Of a DNA stretch of 64,000 nucleotides, positions 46,634-57,884 are shown piece by piece (the first letter of the stretch is position 1; every line of letters starts with the position of its first letter). Below the pieces are notes generated by a model. The model saw only the letters and a list, made by a program, of their open reading frames with translations. It searched no databases and had not been told where the DNA came from. Position numbers and translations under genes: made by a program. Source of the stretch: Acestrorhynchus altus (Eukaryota > Chordata > Actinopteri > Characiformes > Acestrorhynchidae); contig CM067522.1 in NCBI GenBank assembly GCA_034509495.1, positions 23,133,899-23,197,898 of the forward strand. The letters run 5' to 3'.

Positions 46634-46777
46634 ATGAGAAGAGCAGAAAAGCAGCTTCCTTTAGAGCAGCACAGCCACAGACAGACGTACACAGAGCCTG
46701 CTGCGTCAACGCGTCCGCCATATTGGTGCGGGCAACTGGCCTGTACACAAACAGAGCAAACGGGGAATGTGGATTAA
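46634..46777 (+). CDS. Short open frame downstream of the TATA block, unknown
   Basis: An ATG with a reasonable context (GAGCC before it) opens 47 codons: MRRAEKQLPLEQHSHRQTYT, then EPAASTRPPYWCGQLACTQT. I do not recognise the product. A related stretch (STWPPYWSGQL) is on the minus strand near 47640-47680, so it may be part of a dispersed element, not a gene. Confidence 0.2.
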   Translation: MRRAEKQLPLEQHSHRQTYTEPAASTRPPYWCGQLACTQTEQTGNVD

Positions 46778-47460
46778 AACACCATAACATTTACAACCTC
46801 AACTGATTTCAGCTGGTCGTTTTTATATTCCAGCATGTCTGACTTACCTGGAGAACAAAACTCAGATCTCAACTCAGAGGATTGATCTGTAAAATGGTGA
46901 CTTTTGACTGGGTTTGGATTAGATTCCCTGGTTAATACGTGTGAAAATGTAGGTTTCAGTGTTGTGGAGTTTCAGTGTTCAGAGTTCTACATACAGCCCC
47001 ATCGTGTAGCTTTATTTGTGCTCCAAAGTTGACCATCATTGAGAGAAAAGAACAAACAGCTGTTTTTTAATGTGACAGGTGAACAAACTGTCCTTCATTC
47101 CCAGTTTAATGTTATAATGGCCAAACACAACCAAAGCAGCTGTTCAGTCTTGCCTGTGAACAGTAATACGTTACTATCTGATGTGCACGGTGTGGCTTAT
47201 TTACAGCACCAACCTGATCTATAACCAAACTGATCAACAGTAAAACCAAAAGGTTAACACTCTGTAATAGTATTGTGCAGTATTGTGTAAAGAGCATGTG
47301 TGTATTAAAGTGCATTGTGTGTTACTGCATCCCAAACACTGGACCATGCTGGTTAACAAGCTGGCTTGTCTTCCATCAAAGACTGTTGCTGAAACATCAC
47401 ATGGCTGAGAGATTTCTGCATGGAGGAGTGGGGCAAATCCTTCGTCCAGTCAATATATAT
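46778..47460. other. No recognisable feature
   Basis: Unique-looking intergenic sequence between SNRNP27 and MXD1. No exon is supported. Confidence 0.4.
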
Positions 47461-47464
47461 GACA

Positions 47465-47560
47465 TATAAATGATCTGGGTTGCCCACCTCTCAGGGCATG
47501 TGTGCTCACTGCCCCCTAGTGTGTAAACTGACCAGTGTGCGTGGACTAATGAGCACCTTT
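47465..47560. mobile_element. SINE-like fragment
   Basis: TTGCCCACCTCTCAGGGCAT and GTGTGCTCACTGCCCCCTAG are shared with pieces at 50.10 and 54.32 kb. Confidence 0.45.
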
Positions 47561-47639
47561 AACCTAAAGTAGGATCTGATCTCATTAACAGAGCTGCTCA
47601 TCATCTCCACTTTAATCTGATCGGGATTAGGAGAAGCTG

Positions 47640-47760
47640 CCCGGACCAATATGGCGGCCAGGTTGACACACGCTCCAGCGGCCATGTCTGAGGGCGCATC
47701 CTCCGCAGCCACCAATAGGAGAGCAGCACGGACTGACTGTGGCCAATGGGAGAGCAGCTC
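47640..47760 (+). promoter_or_regulatory. Possible MXD1 upstream promoter: three CCAAT boxes and a YY1-like site
   Basis: CCAAT at 47646, 47712 and 47743, with ATGGCGGC (YY1-like core) at 47651. About 0.9-1 kb before the MXD1 ATG. The segment also overlaps an inverted duplicate of 46.63-46.75 kb, so its promoter role is uncertain. Confidence 0.3.
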
Positions 47761-48122
47761 GCCTGGTTTCCATGACAGGAGTTCCAGTAACATGACAGTC
47801 GTTCAGAGGCTGCGGGAGCTGCAGGAGCTGCGCTGTGGCTTTCTACCACTGCTTTCTGCTCTTCATACACGTTAATCCAGCTGTGGACCATCTAAACATC
47901 TGCTCCAGCGCCTGGAATAAAGTGGAAAAGCAGCCGCGTTGCTCTGAATTCGGCTCTCAAACTGATGATTGATGTTTTAACAGAGTTTTATGAGGGTTTT
48001 TAACTTTATTAACCTTCTTAAAGCTGCTTGTCCAGGAAGGAAGCGCTTTAATGTCCTAGTTCAGGGTCTTTTTTTAGTCCAAGTGATAAAACAGAAAGTG
48101 CATATGAACTAATGTCACTGAC

Positions 48123-48151
48123 TGATTGATTGATTGATTGATTGATTGATC
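48123..48151. repeat. (ATTG)n microsatellite
   Basis: Seven perfect TGAT units. Confidence 0.9.
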
Positions 48152-48379
48152 AGTGATCAGAGGAGGTTTGGCTTCATCATCTGGGAGAGGAAACCTGCTT
48201 TGTCTGCTTTGTTTTGCTTTGTCAGCAGTTGTTTATTGTTTGTTTGTTGTTGTTGTTGTTTGTAAACACTGATGCAGTAATATCCTCCCCGAAGCCACAC
48301 TTGAAGCAGGTGCTCCTCACACACACAGCCGTCCTCAGCTGGTCTGATGTGGAGCAGAAGCTGGCTGTCTGCAGGGACT

Positions 48380-48642
48380 GGACTTACGTGTTTTTGACCG
48401 TGCTGTTGGACTGGGACCCTGACCTCGCTCCCTCTGGACGTCCTCAGCCCGGCTGTCCCTGCAGGTCCCGGAGGAGAAGCTGCTCCGTCTTCAAAGAGCC
48501 GCATCCCTTTGATCTGGAAGAGGGTTCGAATCGCACGCGCCGCCCCGCTGCTCTGCGCGCGCGCCGCTCCAGCTGCCCCTGCCCGTGTCCACGTCCCTCC
48601 TCTGGACCCTCATTTATTCAGATCAGCTTGTTATTGTTGAAG
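48380..48642 (+). promoter_or_regulatory. MXD1: CpG-rich MXD1 5' flank/5' UTR
   Basis: GC- and CpG-rich block (CGCGCGCGCC near 48556, CGCACGCGCCGCC near 48532) directly before the MXD1 ATG, typical of a CpG-island promoter. No TATA box is seen. Confidence 0.45.
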
Positions 48643-48709
48643 ATGGCCGCCATCGGTTTGGTGCAGATGTTGATCGAAGCTGCTGAGTATCTGGATCGAA
48701 GAGAAAGAG
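48643..48709 (+). CDS. MXD1: MXD1 exon 1, SIN3-interaction domain
   Basis: ATG at 48643 (AAG ATG G context); donor GTAAGA at 48710. VQMLIEAAEYLDRRER matches the MAD-family SID. Confidence 0.93.
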
Positions 48710-48746
<37 letters not shown>

Positions 48747-51673
48747 CACCAGTCCAGCACCACCATTAACCATTAACACCACTGCTGGGCACACAAGCCT
48801 TCCTGAAGACCCCCAGAGTCCACAGGCTTGGAGAGCTTGGAGAAAGAGACCATGGGCTGTAAAAGCATGGGTGTCTCTGCAGGAGACACCAGTGATCATG
48901 GTGTCCAGGCTGTGGTGCATAACCGAACCTCAGCCTTGCATGCATATCTGACACGTTTGTGCAGCAGGAATGTCTGGACCTGCTTCCTTTGTTTGGGATT
49001 AAAAGCCGTTTTCCAGAGCTGTTTGCTCCTGATCCAGGCTTCCTCCCCCTCCTCCCCTGTATCTGTTGTGGTTTGGCTGGCTGGGTTTACTCCAGTTCAG
49101 ATGACATCATTGACCCAAAAGCAAGATTTGCATGAAATACTGGAAGCGGGTCTGAAAACACAGTGACGCTGGAGCCCGTTCTGACCGGTCCCAGTAACGT
49201 CCTCCTTGCCAAATGTTAAGATTGCGTGTCTTCCAGATGAGCGCACAGCCTTAACGCTCTGCCTGTGTGTTTGTTTTTGTTTCGCTCCCCTGTGTTTCAG
49301 AAGCCGAACACGGGTACGCCTCAATGTTACCCTTCACCAGCCATAAGGACCGGGACGGATCCAAGCGGAAGAATAAAAACAAGAAGAACTGCAGCAGCAG
49401 GTAAATGTGACCTAGTTTTGACGGACCCCTGCGCGGCGGCCCACGTCCTTGCTTTCTGCAGGTCTGGACACGAGCGTGCTCGTCTATGACCAGTGTATCA
49501 CATAACCAAAGAGGGGGTAATGGGGGGGTCTCCGGACAGACCCCGTCCCCACATTAGCCTCGGGAGAGGTCTGTAAGCTGGGCCCCCGTGGACTGAGACC
49601 GGAAAAGCTCTCTGCAGTCCCTCATAAGCGCTACACCACCAACACCACCAACACCACCACCTCCTCTCTGCTGCTCCCCGTCAGCATGTTCTTACACCCA
49701 GGCTCTATTTCTGTCGGCCGGCGCCACCGTAGCCAAGATAAATAGATGCCCATTGGTGCGTGGGCTCTGTCCAAGCTCCCGCAGACACTCTTCAGATAAT
49801 CCATACATTTTGGGAAGTATGGGAGTTGTGTGATGAAGGGGACCGCGTCTTTACCACACCGCACCTGTCTTATAGTGCGCGACCATCACCAACAGTGTCT
49901 GCTCGCAGACGATCTCCGAAAACGTTGGACGAGGCCCGTAGACTGTCGCTGCCATCACCCGCTCATGGTTACGCAAGAAGGAGGGGCTAAAAGGCTGCTG
50001 GTGTTGCTCTTTAAACGCAAACATTGTATTGCGAGATTTAAAGACATGCTCACGATACACCGTGTTTACCGAGATCCGATGGGTTTCGTGAGTCAGCAGG
50101 TGACTGACGTGCCCACCGCTCCGGGCACGTGTGCTCACCGCGGGTAGATCACGCTCAGACGCGGTGGGGAATGAACTCTATTCTGTACCTAATTTTTCAT
50201 ATCACAGTACATGCTGGACACAAATATCGTCCAGCCCTAGTGAGCGATACGGAGACGTATATCACAGTGTTTGACATTGTAATGATACACGGTATTTGTC
50301 AGTAGTGTCCGATTCTTCTGCTCTTCATCCAGAAACAGGATTGAACTGGAATCGGAGCTCAGATCCGAACGCTGGTGATGGTGATTTACTGTATGTGTGT
50401 CAGTGTGTATCACAGCCCACACGTACCCTGTCCTGTAAATATATAAAAACAAGTGCACACACACACACACACACTCTCAGCTCTGGTGGTACTGACAGGC
50501 TCTCACACTTACACCACCCCCACTCCTGTTAATTACTCCACCATCATTCAGCGCCTGCGTCTCCGGGACCACGTGCGTGTGTTTGAACAGGATGGGCCGA
50601 TTGTGCAGCGGCGCTGTTGTTAAAGCATTGTTATGGATATTTTCTGTGACTGTGAGCTTTGGTTGTTCAGAGCGTTAATGAGCTTCTTTCCTTTTTGGAT
50701 TGTTGCTCCTACCAGACCTCTGTGTTCTTCAGGCCCATCTGTTCATCAGACGCTGCTTTAGTCATACTGGGCTGGTAGATCAACGTCCTGCTTCTGCGGG
50801 TTGAGTGTCCATGTCCGAGCGCTTCGGGAGGTTTGTCGCAGTTTGTTTTTTTTATAATAATAGGACGCGACCAACACGCCAGGAAACCAGAAGATCAGGG
50901 AAGAGCGCAGTGATACATCTGATCAGCAGGAGTTTATAGACACATATCAGGAGACCGTTTCAGAAGATCTCTCTGGTCTTTTCATCACTTGCTGTAAATC
51001 CGGAGCGAAAGATACTGTATTAAACGATAATCAGACTTTTATTTCATTTGGATGAAGTTTAAACCTCTGAGCCTCAAAGACCTGCAGGTCTCACCATCAG
51101 ACCAACTACTGAAGCACGTATGATTAGATACTGAATCAGTAACAGAACATACTGATTCATTTACAGGAGAAATCGAATCAGTTCTTACATACTAAACCAT
51201 TTATTTTAAATACTGAATCATTTATAGCTGATACCTGAATCATTTTACACAGATACTGAATCATTTACAGCAAATACTGAATCATTTATATACCTGATAC
51301 TGAATCATTTTATAGCTGATACTGAATCATTTATCATAGACACTGAATCTCATTTATCATAGACTTGAATCTTTTTATAGCTGATACTGAATCATTTATC
51401 ACTTAGACACTGAATCATTTATCATAGACGCAGATCTTTTTATAGCTGATACTAGATCATTTATCATAGACACTGAATCATTTATCATAGACGCGAATCT
51501 TTACCTTAAGCTGATACTGAATCATTTATATCAAATAATTGATGTATTTGTGTGTATGTTTGTGTGTATATCGTGTGTGTGCGTGTGTATGTATGTGTCA
51601 ATGTATGCTTGTGTGGTAATGTGTGTGTGTGTATATGCTTGTGTGTGTGTGTGTGTGTGTGTATATGCTCATA

Positions 51674-51705
<32 letters not shown>

Positions 51706-51711
51706 CTCATA

Positions 51712-51743
<32 letters not shown>

Positions 51744-51794
51744 CTCATATGTGTGTGTGTGTGTGTGTATGCTTGTGTGTGTGTGTGTGTATGC

Positions 51795-51839
<45 letters not shown>

Positions 51840-54800
51840 CTCATATGTGTGTGTGTGTGTGTCTGTGTGTGTGTGTGTATATGCTCGTGTGTGGTGTGTG
51901 TGTGTGTGTGTGTGTAACTGGAGATAACTGCATATGAAATCCTGATAAGGGTAACCCGGGGTCGATGCTATTTATACCGAGTCGTAGGTGGGGTGGTCGG
52001 GGGGCTCAGCCTGTGAAGAGCAGGAAGTGGTGCAGGTGAGAGCGTGGCTCCCACTGCTGCTTTAAACCCACTCTAATCGTTTTACCTTCCAGATCCTTCT
52101 CAAGAAGGACAAAAATCAAATGGGGGTGTATTTTCTCACTGCGTGATCACATGTCGTCATAGCAACATCCACAGTGCTCTGGATGGGCTTTGGTCTCGTG
52201 GGAGACCGCCGCGAGTGCATGTGTACCCCCGCATACGCCCCCATAATGAGAGGAGATGCTCCTGGAGAAGGAGATCAAGAATTTGAATTTGGCGCTTGAA
52301 CACGTGTTCCATTCACGCTTCATGCACTGAAGGGTGTTTAATGGTGACCATTGTTGTGCACCATCCAGGGTTTGGTTGAACCAGCTCTGAGAACTGGGTT
52401 GTGACTCCGGCCCGTCTGAAACACTGATTTCTAGATCTTTGACCTAAATCGGTGCCAGCAGTCAAATGGACTGTCTGGACAAAGGTTTGGGACACCTGCT
52501 CATTCAATTAAACACCGTGTCCACTCACTGTCCACTCTATCAGACACTCCTACCGAGTGTCTCCACCTTGTAGATGTAAAGTCAGAGAGCTCACATTGTA
52601 GGGTTTCAGGAATGAAATGTTGTTAATTATGCTGTTGGTGGCAGTGGATGGAAGATGGTACACGACAGTGACGTGAAGGATCTCGGAGACCTACATGAAC
52701 AACAGTGAGATGTAGTAGAAAGTCTTCCCTGGACAGTAGAGACAGTTACTCCAACACAAGCAGGAGAAACTCTTTTGAATCAGTGAATGAGCAGCCGTCC
52801 CAATACTTTTGCCCATATAGGGCATGTCTCGTTGATGTTCTGATAAGACGTTGTTCCAGCTTGTGCTGATTAAGAACAATCATATCAGACTTGGGCCTCG
52901 TAGAGCTGGACTGATTTGTTCCATCACAAGTGACCCTACGTGTGGTTTCCACTCAGTTTTGGCTTTAACATCTAAAACCCAGTTTAGAAATGGGTGAAGG
53001 ACTGGGTGTTTGTCATGATCACTTGCACTTGAGGTCAGATCAATCAGCCCAGTCAATGTTGTCCCCAGGAATCGTTGTTGAAGACAGTTCAATCATGACG
53101 CCTCCTTTGACCCTGAGTCAAAGGTGGGTGAGTGTGGTGGGGTTCGGTCACTCAGATGGACACTGTGGTCAAAGAGTCATAATGCATAATGGAAACAGAG
53201 GTGTATAAAGCCTCTTGTGTAGAAGCTCACTGGACATTAGTCACTTTGCACGTTTGAGGTGGAAGTAACTGGAGGCTCCTGCAGAAGTTCAGACGCTGCT
53301 TTGTGGTCCAGTGGTGTGTCTGTGTAAAAAGGCTTCGGTCAGGACGTTCTTGGCTTTGCCCTGCACAGCGTGTGCCGGTGCTGAAGACCCGGGTTCCTGG
53401 GTGTTGGGCCGTCAGTAGGTTCTAAACGTTCAGTAAGAGTGAAGCTGGTCCTGCAGGTGTGCCGTTGTGGTGATGTTGTTCAGGATATGGTGAAAGTCCG
53501 TTTTTAATTATTCAGGGTGTTTCCGTTGCTCAAGGACGTTTCTGTAGAACATAAATCATATTAAAGAGCAGGCCGTGCAGCACAACACACACCTTCTCCA
53601 TGTGGTGTCTCTTATATTCTCGTTGTATTTCTCCATCAGATCCAGAATGATGTGCTTTGATGTCCAGAAACCAGATGGACAGCATTTCTAAACGAAGCCA
53701 CTTCTTGTTTTTCTGTAGAACAAAGTCGTGGAACCTCAGATCCAGTTACTTGCTGCTCTCAGTCAGTAAAACAGCTGAAACGTGCTGATGCTCATCCTGC
53801 GCACAGACTCGGATCATCTCATCATCTCATCATTGAGCTCATAAACACTCTGCGTGATCCGTTTACTGGATGACCTGCTTTTAGTTCTTTTCAGAAAAAA
53901 AATCACAATAAATTCATACAAATATTTCAAATATTTACATCTGAAGTGAAGATAAATTAGATTGTTGTAGGATCTCCTGAAAACATCTGCTGTGTGACTG
54001 TTTCCTAGAAATGCTCCTTTTCTGGTGTCAAACTATGAAAACATCCCATAATATGTCCTGTGGTGTTCTGTTACTGGTTTTTGTTAATGAGTTCAAAAAG
54101 CAGTCCAGTCTGAAATACGCCTCAGAACGTCTCCACGAATGGTTGGACATGTGTGTGTTGTTGCTGTCCGATGATCTGTGTTGTGTATGTTGGACCTGTC
54201 CTGACAGAGGGACGGCCGAGGGCGGGGGGGCGGGGCTTGAGGAATCAGAAGGTTGGCGGTTTCATTCCCTGAACTGGCAGGGCACGATTAAAGTGCTGCT
54301 CCGCAGACCCCACGGATAGGGCTGCCCACCGCTCCGGCCGTGTGTCCTCACTGTCTCCCCGTGTGAACTCACGGTGTGTGGATGGGTTCAATGAGGAGGA
54401 CGAGCGCAGTGGGTCTCTGAGCACCTTTACGTTTAGAAAGTCTTCAGTCGTCCAGGGCTGTGAGTTTCATGACTTCACTCCTAATGTCTCTTCATTCCTG
54501 AAGAATTTGGAACACGTTCTGTGGGAGCTTGATGACAAGTGACTTTCTTGACATGGGTAGAACCCTACATAGGGAGTAGTGTGTAGAACCCTACATAGGG
54601 AGTAGTGTGTAGAACCCCACATAGGGAGTAGTGTGTAGAACCCCACATAGGGAGTAGTTTCCTTCTTTTTGGCTTGCAGCACCCCTGTCCAGCACCCCTG
54701 TCCAGCACCCCTGTCCAGCACCCCTGTCCAGCACTTTCACACCCAGCTTTTGCTCCAGGTCATTTTGGACCATTTCTATTGGTCCATTCAATGCTATGTA

Positions 54801-55029
54801 GAGAACAGCTGCTGTTATTAAACATCCTCTTTAAAAATCAAGGGTCTGAGACGAAGACAGTGACAGTAAGTGTGAGGACAATTTAACCTTTTGTGAATGT
54901 GGGTCAGGTGTCACAAGACACACTCTTTCTCTATCTTCTCTCTCTCTCTCTCTGAGCACGTCCTCCCTTCTTCTCCGGCTGGGTACGTTTCCTGATGGGT
55001 TGTGGGGGAAGGGTGGGAGTGTTATGTAT

Positions 55030-55105
<76 letters not shown>

Positions 55106-56247
55106 CGTGTGCACGCTCTTCCTCCTCTTTCCTCCCCCTCTGTTTTGCACCACAGCCAGATTGGAGCAACCAGTATTCAGCCTTGTCCTGCAGCTCCAAC
55201 ACTGAACACATGACGCTCCTCCAGCTCGCTGTTCATTCTGCAGCTACAGATATGTGTCCAAATATTTATGGACACCCCTTCTAAGGAATGCGATCAGCTA
55301 TGTTTAACACAGAGGTGCAAATGCACACACAGCTGGTCTCGTCCCTGTAGAGAAGTACTGCCAATAGAATAGGACTCTCTGGAGCAGATAAACAAACATG
55401 ACTCTATGGTCTCCATGTCTAATAGCAGGTGTGGACTAGAGGGTATAAAGCAGTGGAACTGTTCTGTGTAGTGTTCCAAAAGTGCTCCAAGGAAGGACAA
55501 CCGATTAACCCGCAACAGGGTCATGGACACCCAAGGCTCGGTGATGTTCATCCAGATACCTCAGCACACCTTCAGAGATCTTGTGGAGTCCATGCCTTGA
55601 CAAGTCCAAGCTTTTTTAGGCAGGTGGTCTTAATGCTGTGGCTGACTGGATTCTAGACTTGGACCAGTCTAAAACTTGGGACGTCCCCTCGTCTCACTGT
55701 CCGTCCCTATGAACATATTTATCTTTTAGACGTTCTGAGCAGTTCCTGCATGAAGATAGGAGCACCATCTGAAGCTGCTCTGTGAGGCTGAATGGAGAAC
55801 TCAAAGGTAGTAAATAGCTGGACGGAGAGGACGGTGCTATTTTAAGGGGTCTGCTTTTCGCAGTGTCGGCACTGGAAGCTCTGGGGGAAATGATCTTCTG
55901 TTTTGAGAAGGTCTTGCAGAAGTCGGAGGAACTGTGGCTGTGGAATTCAGAAATAGACCAAGGCCTGTGTTTGACTTCCTAACTGAAAATATGGTGATGT
56001 TAATTGCACTTGACCTGTCCATGCCCCGCCCACAAATACATTCCTTCATAGCAACTGTCGCCAGGTTGGGCTGTTTTGACAGCTCATCGACCACAGACAA
56101 GTTCAGACGAGTTCCCTTCATAAAGCTTCCAAACAAATATTTCATAAATCATATGCTTAGAGGTGCTGAAATAAATGTTAATTAATCATAATCTATTGAT
56201 GAATCATAATGCAAATCTCTCTCTCTGTCTCTGTCTCTCTCTGTCTG

Positions 56248-56301
<54 letters not shown>

Positions 56302-56329
56302 TCTCTCTCTCTCTCTCTCTGTCTCTCTG

Positions 56330-56372
<43 letters not shown>

Positions 56373-56449
56373 GTCTCTCTGTCTCTCTCTGTCTCTGTCT
56401 CTCTGTCTCTCTGTCTCTCTCTCTCTCTCTGTCTCTCTCTCTCTCTCTG

Positions 56450-56504
<55 letters not shown>

Positions 56505-56533
56505 TCTCCCTCTCTCTTTCTCTGTCTCTCTTC

Positions 56534-56586
<53 letters not shown>

Positions 56587-56589
56587 GTC

Positions 56590-56635
<46 letters not shown>

Positions 56636-57695
56636 TCTCTGTCTCTCTCTCTCTCTCCTCTGTCTCTCTCTCTCTCTCTCTCTGTATATATATATATATA
56701 TAGCTGTAGAAGAAGCTGCTGTGTACAGTAGATCAGAGGCTGTTATGTATTAAATGGACTTGCACCCACATGCTGCTGAACGCACCTCGCTCTCAGGGCA
56801 GCTGAACGTTCCTCTTTACGTTCCTCACACACATGGCTAACACATCAGCCACTCGTTCTTCTTATGGGACCACCTACACCACCCTGAGGGTCCGGAGAAG
56901 TCAGAAAGGCGTGTGTGAGTCTTTGTGCATACGTGGCTTCATCTGATTCAGGCTTAAAGCACAGGTTCCCTTCGTGACCTTTAACAGAAGCTTCTAGCCG
57001 AGAAGCTCTGAGCTTTAACGATGATCATAATAATGATCATATGATTAATAATAGTCATAAGAGATTATTTCTGTTTTTAAAAATCGATTAAACACGATTC
57101 AGTATCGGGATATTGATTTTGATTCGTATTATCAGGCTCCTGCAGGCAGGCTGTAGGATCTACGCTGGAGATACTGGTGTGAGTGGTGATGAGAGAAGCC
57201 TCTGGGTGTTTAAACAGGACGGGGTATTTTTAGACGAGGGTCAACTCTGGGGGTCTGGAGGTCAAACAGAGATATGTGGGGGGCCTCTGTATGTGTACAG
57301 TACTCATGTACACATACAGTATGTATTATAAAGAGCTTCTCCTGCTTCTGTTGGAGTAACCGTCTCTACTGTCCAGAGAAGACTTTCTACTAGATTCTGG
57401 AGCATTGCTGTGAAGGTCTGAGAACACAGAGAACACGGTTCCACTGCTCCACAGCTCAATGCTGAGGGTCTTTATACCCTCTAGTCCACACCTGCTATTA
57501 GACATGGAGACAATAGAGTCATGTTTGTTTATCTGCTCCAGAGAGTCCTATTCTATTGGCAGTACTTCACTACAGGGACTAGTCCAGCTGTGTGTGCATT
57601 TGCACATCTGTATCAGCAATGGGTGCAGCTTAAAGTAGCTGAATACTGGTTTAGAAGGGGTGTCATAAACATTTGAAGGTAAAGTAATGCAGGAT

Positions 57696-57733
<38 letters not shown>

Positions 57734-57815
57734 TTCTTACAGTGAGAGCCTGTGATTGATGGACACCAGGAGGTCTGAGCTGTGTTTCTAGTTACTGTTG
57801 CTAAGTTTGCCTGTG

Positions 57816-57884
<69 letters not shown>

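Noticed and set aside
47651..47875. Frame MAARLTHAPAAMSEGASSAA in CpG-rich sequence
   Set aside because: It has no recognised family and overlaps the inverted duplicate and CCAAT boxes. It is better described as regulatory or repeat sequence.
48520..48540. GGTTCGAATC, a tRNA T-arm / B-box-like word
   Set aside because: No A-box, acceptor stem or cloverleaf can be placed around it. It lies in the CpG-rich MXD1 5' flank.
48214..48951. 245-codon frame across the MXD1 start region
   Set aside because: It overlaps MXD1 exon 1 in the MXD1 frame by chance extension upstream. The conserved protein starts at the ATG at 48643, and the upstream part is a CpG-rich leader.
56175..56753. Long Ser-Leu-rich frame
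   Set aside because: Translation of a (CT)n simple repeat.
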